Part shown: positions 55,653-63,496 of the stretch, piece by piece
How the letters are laid out: the number at the start of each line of letters is the position of its first letter
Position numbering within the stretch: the stretch's first letter is position 1
NCBI GenBank assembly: GCA_013377075.1
Contig: JACABD010000017.1
Span: forward strand, 1 to 64,000
Length of the DNA stretch: 64,000 nucleotides
Direction: 5' to 3'
Source: Geobacteraceae bacterium
Lineage (GTDB): Bacteria > Desulfobacterota > Desulfuromonadia > Geobacterales > DSM-12255
Made by a program: the position numbers and the translations under genes
Notes under the pieces: generated by a model
What the model was told of the DNA's origin: nothing
What the model saw: only the letters and a program-made list of their open reading frames with translations
The model's database searches: none

Positions 55653-56286
55653 AACGTTCCCATATTTTTGTTGTAAAATTATACTTTTTGACAACTCTTG
55701 CTGGATTTCCAACCGCGATTGAATATGGAGGGATACATTTCGAAACTACAGAATTACAACCGATAATAGATCCTTTTCCTATAATAACTCCAGGCAACAC
55801 GGAAACAAATTCTCCCAACCACACATTGTCCTCTATGATTACACTCTTATCACTATTAACTGGCCTAATGTTAGGTGCTGTTTCTGGAGAAGATTGTTCG
55901 TCACCTGAATAGTCACCGTGAATGTGGTCAGAAATAAATATCTTGCTTGCCATCAGAACATTATTACCAATCTCTATATAGTTTGTTGCCGCAATATGCA
56001 CGGAATCATTAATTGCAACATTGTTCTTAATAAGTATTTTAGGGTTATACTTTAATTCGCCGTGCGAATATACGGCTTCGAGCCAAAGATCTCTGCCCGC
56101 ATAAAAGTTTTGCCCAATAACAATATTTTTATGTCCGACAATTTTTGCAGAAGAGTGAATATATATTTTTTTCAAATTAAATTGATTCCCAATAATTATA
56201 TTAAATATTCGCTGTAGAAGATTACGATAGATAAACAGAATTCCGAAAAAAATACCGTGGCGCTTCAAAATGTAGTATATTCCCAT
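55636..56286 (-). CDS. Hexapeptide-repeat O-acetyltransferase-like protein
   Basis: 216 residues from ATG 56286. Left-handed beta-helix repeats run from about residue 45 ([24 protein letters not shown]) through [33 protein letters not shown], with the catalytic-type His in DHIHG. Such enzymes acetylate a sugar hydroxyl or amine. It belongs to the AT-rich block with the GT8-like gene. Confidence 0.88.
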   Translation of the reverse strand: MGIYYILKRHGIFFGILFIYRNLLQRIFNIIIGNQFNLKKIYIHSSAKIVGHKNIVIGQNFYAGRDLWLEAVYSHGELKYNPKILIKNNVAINDSVHIAATNYIEIGNNVLMASKIFISDHIHGDYSGDEQSSPETAPNIRPVNSDKSVIIEDNVWLGEFVSVLPGVIIGKGSIIGCNSVVSKCIPPYSIAVGNPARVVKKYNFTTKIWERYGLFK

Positions 56287-56399
56287 CAAATTATTGCCTC
56301 ATTATGCTTGTCACTAGTTAACGATGGGACATAGTAGGAACTTTTTGCCTAGCCGTAACAATATCTCAAGATCGTATTAAATTTCTCAACCTACCCAAT

Positions 56400-57128
56400 T
56401 CAAGCCTTCTCGAGTAAAAATATCGCAGATTCTCCTGACCCCATTGGCAAAATAAGACGTCCTAAAATAAACTGTACTAAAGCTGGAATTGAGAACCGTA
56501 TGCCATCCTGTACTTTCCATTTACCCTTCCGATAAGGTAAATTCCAGAGGCCGTCACTTCCGACACGAAAGACTGAAAATCCGGCTGATGTAAAAATGGT
56601 TCTCCATTCTTCTGCGCCAAGGAGTGTTACATGGGATGGATCACCAAAACCTATCCAGTGTTCGCATGACAACAAACGTCCTCTACCGTTATAGTCAGGC
56701 ACTGCACAGAGAACTCGACCATGATTTATCAGTGAACTGTGCCAGCAAGCAAGTGTTTCAAATAGAATGTCTTTATTAATATGCTCCAAGACGTGAATAG
56801 ATACAATCCCACTGAATAAACCTTTGGGTATACTCTCCTCTTCGCCGTAAACATTAGCGGCAGACACGTTTTTACGTACAGCATCAAGTGCGTGGGAAGA
56901 AACATCAAATCCGGCAACATCATAGTATCGAGCAAGACGACGGAGCATAAATCCAGTTCCACAACCATAGTCGAGTACAACCCCCGGTTTGATCCAGCGA
57001 CGAGCAATTCGTTCATAAAACCAGAGAGCGGGACGATCCTGATCCTGGTTTCTGGCCTTAAAATACGGCAGGTCATAATTACTGCCAGAAATATGAGTGA
57101 CTGTTCTTTCAGCGGCCTTATCTTGCAT
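56400..57128 (-). CDS. Class I SAM-dependent methyltransferase
   Basis: 242 residues from ATG 57128, with GGGTGGGG six bases upstream, overlapping the prenyltransferase gene by 11 bases. VLDYGCGTGFMLRRL is motif I and SIHVLEHI motif IV. No membrane segments. It probably methylates a sugar or lipid carrier in this glycan locus. Confidence 0.88.
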   Translation of the reverse strand: MQDKAAERTVTHISGSNYDLPYFKARNQDQDRPALWFYERIARRWIKPGVVLDYGCGTGFMLRRLARYYDVAGFDVSSHALDAVRKNVSAANVYGEEESIPKGLFSGIVSIHVLEHINKDILFETLACWHSSLINHGRVLCAVPDYNGRGRLLSCEHWIGFGDPSHVTLLGAEEWRTIFTSAGFSVFRVGSDGLWNLPYRKGKWKVQDGIRFSIPALVQFILGRLILPMGSGESAIFLLEKA

Positions 57129-57975
57129 AAATGCCCCACCCAACCATTACTGCCCACATTATACCGACAATTAATAGAGGTAAATCACGCGTTAAAGATT
57201 CAGTTGGGTCACCACCCTTCCCAGTCTGAACCCTAAGTATATAACGGAACAGACCGAAACAGCATAAAGGAACAGTGTATATTAGTAATGAAGAATGACG
57301 CGAGATTACATACATAGTGTAGGTTACCAGCACAGCTGAGCCGGTCATGGAAAGCACACCGTCAAGAAATCCAGTAGGATAAGCAGCCAAAGCCTTTCTA
57401 TGAAACTCTGCATGCTCTCCCAAGGCCTTCTTTTCACTATAACGCTTACCGGTGCTTAGAAAAAGTGCAAGTAAAAAAACTGTCAGAAAAAGCCACTCGG
57501 AAATTGCCACACCAAATGCTTCTCCACCGGCAAGTAGCCGAAGAATGAAGCCGGAAGCAATACTAAAAAGGTCAAATAGCGGGTAATTCTTGAAAATAAA
57601 TGTATAGCTTAGTGAAACGGCAAGATAAGCCAGAAGTAAGATCAAAAACTTTACAGACACAGAAATAGCGAGAAAAAGTGCGGAAATCAGCAATAGTCCG
57701 GCAAGCATTAATGCTTTTCCAACTACAACTTCGCCTGAAGGCAAAGGGCGGAACCGTTTTACCGGATGTTCCATGTCAGCAGTGCAATCCACAATATCGT
57801 TGATTATGTAAGTTGCGCTTGATGCAAAACAGAATGATGAAAGTGGCAGCAGTATTGCTAGAAACAAACCTTCATTAAATATTGTCCCTCCAAGAAAAGG
57901 TGGGAAAAGCAGCATGAGGTTTTTTAGCCACTGTACCGGACGAAGAAGTTTTAAATATGACGTGATTTTAGTCAT
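57118..57975 (-). CDS. UbiA-family prenyltransferase, decaprenyl-phosphate phosphoribosyltransferase-like
   Basis: 285 residues with about eight membrane segments and the UbiA aspartate motif NDIVDCTADMEHPVKRFRPLPSG, of the form seen in phosphoribosyl-decaprenyl phosphate synthases (Rv3806c type), with a second Asp-rich loop (YSEKKALGEHAEFHRKAL). Such enzymes link phosphoribose to a polyprenyl phosphate, a precursor for lipid-linked arabinose. It overlaps the membrane glycosyltransferase gene by four bases. Confidence 0.8.
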   Translation of the reverse strand: MTKITSYLKLLRPVQWLKNLMLLFPPFLGGTIFNEGLFLAILLPLSSFCFASSATYIINDIVDCTADMEHPVKRFRPLPSGEVVVGKALMLAGLLLISALFLAISVSVKFLILLLAYLAVSLSYTFIFKNYPLFDLFSIASGFILRLLAGGEAFGVAISEWLFLTVFLLALFLSTGKRYSEKKALGEHAEFHRKALAAYPTGFLDGVLSMTGSAVLVTYTMYVISRHSSLLIYTVPLCCFGLFRYILRVQTGKGGDPTESLTRDLPLLIVGIMWAVMVGWGIYAR

Positions 57976-59705
57976 TTAAGTTTTTCAGCAAGCTTTTTTG
58001 CTGCCGGTTTGTAATATGCACCTTCTGGGGATTTAAGATATGCCTCGGAAAAACTACGTTGTGCTGTAGTTCTATCTCCAATACTAAGATGAAACTGGCC
58101 AATACGGTAATAATAAAAGGGATCACCACTTTGTTCCTGAAGTTTTAGCAGCAGCGTCAGTATCTCATTGCGAAGCTCTTTGATTTTTATACTATTACGC
58201 TCACCACTAATGAGTTTCATATTTATAGAAATAATACGCTCAGCAATGGATGGATACATTGAACCTGAATCTTCAATATTACGCAGCAGCAACTTTTTTG
58301 CTCCGTTCAGATCACCATCCGCAGCAATAATTGCAGCACGATTGCCATCAACTAGCTTCCCACCGCGCTTGCTATTTTCAGGCGCTTCAATCGAGAGCAT
58401 CAGTTTTTTTGCTTCATCGTTACGCCCAATCTGCTGTAAGGCATATACCAGTTCATTCTTGGCAAGATAAAAGTCGGGTGAGTTTTTGAGAGTATCCTCA
58501 AAGAGAGCGATGTTGCTTTGCCAAATCATAACTCGTCTCACTGTAGAGTATGAACAGATAATAAAGAAAACGACAATTAGTAGATATAATAAATTCTTTA
58601 TACGTGTTGAGCATTGATTCATGTTTTTATAAACAAGAATTGATATTGCTACGCTGAAAGTAATACAAGGGATGTAAAGGTATCGTTCTGCAACGGGTGT
58701 CCAGGCCATTCTAGCCAGAGCAACTAATAATGCCGGAGCAGTCACACAGATACTGGTAAGGAAAAACGCATGAATAAGGCCTCTTTTGTACAACATATAT
58801 ACTAAGGTTATTATCAGTATTACCCCTGCAATAACGTAATAATCAGAGATTCTGACGATAGCAAAATTAAGCGGCCAGGGTATGAAGATTTTTTTAAAAT
58901 AAAATCCTGAAACCTTTAGGATAACACGGATATTGTTCAACAAATCAAATGTTGGCGCATTTACGGAATTGGTAACTATATTAATACCTGAATCACCATG
59001 ACGGAAGGCAAAAAATCGGAACAGGAAGTATGTTATGGCTGAAAAAGATAAAGTCGCAGCAAAGAACCACCTTTTCATAAGTCCATGTAGCAAAGAGTCT
59101 TGACTGTCATGGAACGCTACTATTGCTAATAGACCTGGCAATGCACAAACGGCAACTTCTTTAGTTAAACAGCTTATTAGGAAAACCACAGCAGCAATCA
59201 AGCCTATGAAAACGTTTTCCCGTTGCATTGCGATAAGAAGAAAAAGAATTGAAAGTGAAATGAATATACCGGCGATAAGGTCTGTACGACCAGCTATCCA
59301 GCTGACAGACTCGGAGTTTATCGGGTGCACTGCGAAGAGAAGGGCTGCACAGAAGGGAACAAGCCGCTCTTCAATTGAATAGCGCCGTGCCACATGTTCG
59401 GAGATTAAAAAGACGATTACAACATTTAGTCCATGAAAGAGAATATTCTCCAGGTGCATGAAACTCTCATTCAGTCCCCATACAAATTTATCAAAAATGA
59501 AGGTCAACCCCAGAATAGGTCGATAGTAGTATCCAGAACTGCCTGGGAGGAAGAGTGATTTCAGGTCAAAATTATCAATGTTAAGATAAGCAGTGATTAT
59601 ATGAATATCATCAACGGAATTGGCTCCGGCAAAAATTGCCGGATAATAGATACCGACTGAGATGAAAATCAAGAGAAGAACTGCAAAACCGCGCCTCAAG
59701 GTCAT
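57972..59705 (-). CDS. TMTC-like polytopic glycosyltransferase with TPR tail
   Basis: 577 residues. About ten membrane segments occupy residues 1-400, with an acidic pair (SVDDIHII) in the first outer loop and HPINSESVSWIAGRTDLI, both typical of GT-C/TMTC-type enzymes that use polyprenyl-phosphate sugars. The C-terminal third has TPR-like helices (DFYLAKNELVYALQQIGRNDEAKKLM). It lies between the pil ABC genes and a UbiA enzyme, so it may glycosylate an exported protein, perhaps the pilin. Confidence 0.8.
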   Translation of the reverse strand: MTLRRGFAVLLLIFISVGIYYPAIFAGANSVDDIHIITAYLNIDNFDLKSLFLPGSSGYYYRPILGLTFIFDKFVWGLNESFMHLENILFHGLNVVIVFLISEHVARRYSIEERLVPFCAALLFAVHPINSESVSWIAGRTDLIAGIFISLSILFLLIAMQRENVFIGLIAAVVFLISCLTKEVAVCALPGLLAIVAFHDSQDSLLHGLMKRWFFAATLSFSAITYFLFRFFAFRHGDSGINIVTNSVNAPTFDLLNNIRVILKVSGFYFKKIFIPWPLNFAIVRISDYYVIAGVILIITLVYMLYKRGLIHAFFLTSICVTAPALLVALARMAWTPVAERYLYIPCITFSVAISILVYKNMNQCSTRIKNLLYLLIVVFFIICSYSTVRRVMIWQSNIALFEDTLKNSPDFYLAKNELVYALQQIGRNDEAKKLMLSIEAPENSKRGGKLVDGNRAAIIAADGDLNGAKKLLLRNIEDSGSMYPSIAERIISINMKLISGERNSIKIKELRNEILTLLLKLQEQSGDPFYYYRIGQFHLSIGDRTTAQRSFSEAYLKSPEGAYYKPAAKKLAEKLK

Positions 59706-59708
59706 AAT

Positions 59709-60617
59709 TTACCTTTTTTCAACTAATTCAAGGAAAAAAGACTCTATGTTCTTTCTTACAGGTTCGACCAGATCAACTTCACAATTTGCGTGAACCACTA
59801 TTTCCATGAATTGCTTGAAAAGGGCACGAGAAGTATAAAACTCAAGTATGCCGGAATCTCTCTCTGTAAAATCAAATCCTGAAAACAGGGAAATGTCACC
59901 ACCAGTCCTGACATGAATATTGTAACCTGTAATACCTTTTTCAAGAATACTCTCTACCTTGTCTACAGCTCTCAGTTCACCATTTACAATTATCCCTACC
60001 CTGTCACATACTGCTTCCACATCTGCGGTTATATGTGTACTGAAAAAGATTGTCTTACCATGTGCTTTGAGCTCTTTTATAAGATTTTTGACCAGTGCAC
60101 GGCCAAGCGGATCGAGACCGCTCATTGGCTCATCGAGAATATAAATCTCGGGATCATGAAGCAGCGCCTGTGCAAGGCCCAAACGTTGCACCATACCTTT
60201 ACTGTATCCACGGATAGGCCGATCGGCCGCAAGAGACAGCTCCATTTTATCAAGAACCTCATTTGTCCGTGACTTGAGTAAATTGTCAGCCATATGGAAA
60301 CTGGTCCCAATGAAATAAAGATACTCTCTGCCTGTGAGAAAGTCATAAAAACTGGGGTTTTCCGGAAGATAGCCTATATTTAGCCTTGAGTGAGGATCGC
60401 TGGCAGGAACACCGGCAATCAATGCATCACCCTTTGACGGCTTTATCAACCCCATAATAGCCTTGATTGTCGTACTTTTACCAGCGCCATTAGGACCAAG
60501 AAAACCAAATACCTCCCCAGAGGAAATAACCAGATTCAAATCTGACAATGCATTAACGACTCCAGCTTTTTTAGTTTTATAGATCTTGCTCAAACCGGTT
60601 ATTTCAAGTGCTTTCAC
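59709..60617 (-). CDS. pilH: ABC transporter ATPase of pilus locus (PilH-like)
   Basis: 302 residues starting at GTG 60617, overlapping the preceding gene by four bases. Walker A GPNGAGKSTTIKAI, signature YSKGMVQRLGLAQALL, Walker B IYILDEPMSGLDP. With the next two genes it matches the M. xanthus pilGHI-type ABC set needed for pilus assembly. The ATPase call is certain. The PilH name is inferred from its place beside pilA. Confidence 0.85.
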   Translation of the reverse strand: MKALEITGLSKIYKTKKAGVVNALSDLNLVISSGEVFGFLGPNGAGKSTTIKAIMGLIKPSKGDALIAGVPASDPHSRLNIGYLPENPSFYDFLTGREYLYFIGTSFHMADNLLKSRTNEVLDKMELSLAADRPIRGYSKGMVQRLGLAQALLHDPEIYILDEPMSGLDPLGRALVKNLIKELKAHGKTIFFSTHITADVEAVCDRVGIIVNGELRAVDKVESILEKGITGYNIHVRTGGDISLFSGFDFTERDSGILEFYTSRALFKQFMEIVVHANCEVDLVEPVRKNIESFFLELVEKR

Positions 60618-61465
60618 CTGCTCTGCCCCCCAAAAGCAAATTTGCTAGTACTCTCAACTCTACCATTTTTTGACAGGTAAAATTTCCCGCCATAAGGATC
60701 GACAGGAACTTTATTTAAGAACCCTTTTGATATGAGTTCTTCAATCGTATTCGGATCAACGTTCTGCTTTTCTCTATAACGATTGACAGCATCTGTAATT
60801 TTCTGAGCATTCAGCAAGGCTTCCTTACGGGTATGATATGATGTTCTAACCTTCTCATCCTTGGCGCTATGTTCCATGGAGTCGATAAACATGATCCCCA
60901 GTTCGGTTCTACCAGCTTCATGAAAATATCGAGCTGACAAGGTCGTAAAAAGTGGATCGCCTGACAATTCGGCGGCCTTTTTCATGAACTCTGCAGCGGA
61001 GTTATAGTCATGAAGAAAATAGGCTGAATTGAATCCTGCAAAAAACGGAAGATAATAGTCCCATGTTCGGTAGCGCATGCCATAAATAAGCAGTTTATTA
61101 ATCTCTTTGGCACTATCCTTAACATCCCAGACAAAAGTAGCCTGGGCAAGATAATATGCATCCATATTATAAGGATCAAGCCTTACAGCGTTTGAAATCA
61201 TTCTAGACATACCGGGATATTCCGGAGGGAGCTTCAGCTTGTTAATATCATTATCAACCATACCGCCGAAATAAAGCATTACCTTGAATACTGCCCACTG
61301 GGACGCAAGGTAACGCAGATCGCCGAGAGCAAATTTTACGATCTCGGCTTCAGGCATATAACCCAGCTTGTTTACAATGGATCTGTTACCGAGATATGAA
61401 CTGAACGGTACAATTACGGCAACATAAGAACCAAGAAGTGCAATAAATAGAACTTTTCTAATCAC
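60614..61465 (-). CDS. pilG: Membrane-anchored helical-repeat protein of pilus locus (PilG-like)
   Basis: 283 residues starting at GTG 61465 (GTGA overlap with the permease stop). One N-terminal membrane helix (about 4-24) is followed by TPR-like helical repeats (MSRMISNAVRLDPYNMDAYYLAQ, HDYNSAAEFMKKAAELSGDP) and a C-terminal segment VPVDPYGGKFYLSKNGRVES resembling pseudopilin ends. Placed between the permease and ATPase, it fits PilG of the pilus ABC system. Confidence 0.75.
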   Translation of the reverse strand: MIRKVLFIALLGSYVAVIVPFSSYLGNRSIVNKLGYMPEAEIVKFALGDLRYLASQWAVFKVMLYFGGMVDNDINKLKLPPEYPGMSRMISNAVRLDPYNMDAYYLAQATFVWDVKDSAKEINKLLIYGMRYRTWDYYLPFFAGFNSAYFLHDYNSAAEFMKKAAELSGDPLFTTLSARYFHEAGRTELGIMFIDSMEHSAKDEKVRTSYHTRKEALLNAQKITDAVNRYREKQNVDPNTIEELISKGFLNKVPVDPYGGKFYLSKNGRVESTSKFAFGGQSR

Positions 61466-62262
61466 GGGAACTCTCTACGGGAAAAGAAATAAACTGCTAG
61501 ATAAAGTATAATTGTCGTGTACACCAGAAAATACAGTAGGGTGTAAATCACACCTTGGGATGAAAGAGCAACAGGATATATTGCTGATACTTTAAAGTTA
61601 AAGGCACCAAGGTTAGGTATTAAATAATAAATCCCCTTGGCTGCGTAGAGAAGTGGTTTGGCAGTTTTAACGCCCACGGAATCCTTGGTCAGATACTCGA
61701 AAACCTCCTGCGAGGCATTACCTGCAAGCAGAAGGGAGATTGTGCCAAAGATAGGCAGGAAAAATGAAGTGGATATAGATGAGAACAAAATTGCAATCGC
61801 CACGAGGAGGACGTACTTCAAGACATCAAAAGCAACCGCTGTAAAAATATGAAGCCATCTGATGGGCAGGGAAGATTGATACAGGCCCGAACTGAAAGAG
61901 ATTGCAACGGCAGCAACAAGCGTAAAGATAGCGGCGCTGCAAACAAGACAGACAGCTATTGCAAAAAACTTCCCGAGCAGATAAGAGCCGCGAGAATAGG
62001 GAAGCGTCAGTACAGCAGATGTGTAGCGTTTTTCGATATCGCGCCAGACTGAAGAGGCGCCAAGCAGAATCGCCAACAGTGCAAGAACAAATGATATAAA
62101 TGATAGTGACAAAGTAATGGAGAGTTCCTGAACCTGGCGCATGGAGAGAACACTGAATGCTGGCACAAGAACAAGAAGCAGCAGGGCAACTCCTACAAGC
62201 GCCTGTAAAACTCGGTCACGGATAATCCACTTGAGGTTAAGTTGATATAAATTGGTAAACAT
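61462..62262 (-). CDS. pilI: ABC-2-type permease of pilus locus (PilI-like)
   Basis: 266 residues with six membrane segments, the pattern of ABC-2 permeases (LQALVGVALLLLVLVPAFSV, YTSAVLTLPYSRGSYLLGKFFAIA). It opens a three-gene coupled run, permease, repeat protein, ATPase. It is separated from pilA-C by a terminator, so it is expressed at a lower level than the pilin or from its own promoter. Confidence 0.82.
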   Translation of the reverse strand: MFTNLYQLNLKWIIRDRVLQALVGVALLLLVLVPAFSVLSMRQVQELSITLSLSFISFVLALLAILLGASSVWRDIEKRYTSAVLTLPYSRGSYLLGKFFAIAVCLVCSAAIFTLVAAVAISFSSGLYQSSLPIRWLHIFTAVAFDVLKYVLLVAIAILFSSISTSFFLPIFGTISLLLAGNASQEVFEYLTKDSVGVKTAKPLLYAAKGIYYLIPNLGAFNFKVSAIYPVALSSQGVIYTLLYFLVYTTIILYLAVYFFSRREFP

Positions 62263-62286
62263 GCTGAAAGCATCCTCTTTTCATTG

Positions 62287-62315
62287 AAAAACGGGATGTG
62301 ATTGACACATCCCGT
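62287..62315 (-). terminator. Intrinsic terminator/attenuator after pilA-C
   Basis: ACGGGATGTG (62291-62300) pairs with CACATCCCGT (62306-62315), loop five bases, with five T on the minus strand. It separates the pilin genes from the ABC genes. Confidence 0.88.
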
Positions 62316-62344
62316 CCTGATTAAAGCTTATAAAACAATATTTT

Positions 62345-62683
62345 CTAGAGTACAGAGAATCCTGCAAGAGCTGAATCGGAAATTGTTGTCGGAGCAGCAG
62401 GAACATCACCGGCTACAAGAGCATTACCTGGCACTCCAGTTTTAAAACCTATAGCGGAAGAAGCACTGGTAGCACCAAAGATTTTATCTCCGGCGTTATT
62501 TTTGGAGCCTATAGCATAGACAACGCTACTGGTACCGCCAAGAGTATCAGGCAAATAACCAAGATCAACATTCTTTGAGGGGACAAACGTTATGCCAGCT
62601 GGTACAGCAATAGTGGCGGTTCCAGCGAAAGCAGTAGCCGCAAAAGCAATAATAGCAAGCGTGAGAGTTATTTTTTTCAACAT
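62345..62683 (-). CDS. pilA-C: PilA-C-like pilus protein
   Basis: 112 residues with a Sec signal peptide (residues 1-21, ending TAFAG) and a mature part of about 91 residues rich in Ala, Gly, Ser and Val (ATIAVPAGITFVPSKNVDLGYLPDTLGG). GGAGG lies seven bases before the ATG. It follows the pilin gene by 52 bases. In Geobacter pili the short PilA-N associates with a separate PilA-C subunit encoded immediately downstream. Position and signal fit this partner. Sequence-level homology was not tested. Confidence 0.75.
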   Translation of the reverse strand: MLKKITLTLAIIAFAATAFAGTATIAVPAGITFVPSKNVDLGYLPDTLGGTSSVVYAIGSKNNAGDKIFGATSASSAIGFKTGVPGNALVAGDVPAAPTTISDSALAGFSVL

Positions 62684-62735
62684 ATTATACCTCCAGTAAG
62701 TTTATGAGTTGGTTGCAACTTTTACAAAACCTAGA

Positions 62736-62942
62736 TCATGGATATTTTTGATTGTCAGCAAAGTAACCTTCAAGTGATGTCTTGAAGTTTCTGAGGTCAC
62801 TTGTGGCAGCAGAGTTGTAGCCCCTCATACGGTAGGCAGCGAACTGCGGAATGGCAACTGCTGCCAGGATACCGATGATCGCAACAACGATCAGCAGCTC
62901 GATCAGGGTGAAGCCTTTTCTGTTCCTGATTCTGTTAAGCAT
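62736..62942 (-). CDS. pilA: Short type IV pilin (PilA-N)
   Basis: 68 residues: leader MLNRIRNRKG, then the mature N-terminus FTLIELLIVVAIIGILAAVAIPQF with Phe1 and Glu5, and the Geobacter-type AYRMRGYNSAATSDLRNFKTSLEG region. The mature protein is about 58 residues, with aromatic residues spread along the helix. It lacks the globular C-terminal domain, supplied by PilA-C. AAAGGAG precedes the start. Confidence 0.95.
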   Translation of the reverse strand: MLNRIRNRKGFTLIELLIVVAIIGILAAVAIPQFAAYRMRGYNSAATSDLRNFKTSLEGYFADNQKYP

Positions 62943-63014
62943 AGAATTTCTCCTTTTGTTTAGATGTGTCGCCCTTACGAGCAGACTAACAAATATGATT
63001 TATGAACATACATA

Positions 63015-63030
63015 CACAACCTGTGCCAAA
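63015..63030 (-). promoter_or_regulatory. Candidate sigma-54 promoter of pilA (weak)
   Basis: TGGCACAGGTTGTGTA on the minus strand has an exact TGGCAC -24 element, but the -12 element GTGTA agrees with TTGCA at only three of five positions. Known Geobacter pilA promoters use sigma-54 with PilR. The spacing is right, the -12 is poor. Confidence 0.35.
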
Positions 63031-63138
63031 CAGCAATACCTCCATAACTACTCGAATAAACAATCAATCATTATAGAATTAAGACTTCGCAAGACACTTT
63101 CGAGTAATTTACTCAGAAAAAAGTGCCATTATTTGTCA

Positions 63139-63342
63139 CTACGGATAACGCTGATGCTCGGCAAAATAGGACTCGATACTTATTCTGAATGCTGAGAGAT
63201 CAGAAAGAGCTGCACTGTTACAACCTTTCATTCTAAATGAGTTAAATTGAATTATGCAAATCGATGCAAGAACTGCAATCACCATCACAACAATCATAAG
63301 CTCTATGAGCGTAAAACCGTTTTCCTGATTACCAAAAATCAT
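63139..63342 (-). CDS. Second short pilin-like protein
   Basis: 67 residues parallel in length to PilA-N: leader MIFGNQENG, then FTLIELMIVVMVIAVLASICIIQF and NSAALSDLSAFRISIESYFAEHQRYP. Glu5 is kept, but the helix-kink Pro22 is Ile, and Cys replaces residues in the helix and at the GYNS position (GCNS). No PilA-C-like gene follows directly. It may be a diverged duplicate, minor pilin or decaying copy. GGAG precedes the start. Confidence 0.75.
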   Translation of the reverse strand: MIFGNQENGFTLIELMIVVMVIAVLASICIIQFNSFRMKGCNSAALSDLSAFRISIESYFAEHQRYP

Positions 63343-63496
63343 CTACGCTACTCCGTTTTAACTTGATTACGAATAATCATTCACTTATAGAAGTATCATT
63401 ATTACAGTACTTTTATCTTTAGCAAGCAATTTGTAACAAATGTGCATTTTTCACATAACTTCCATTCACAACATAATTTATCCGTATGGAGGCTAC

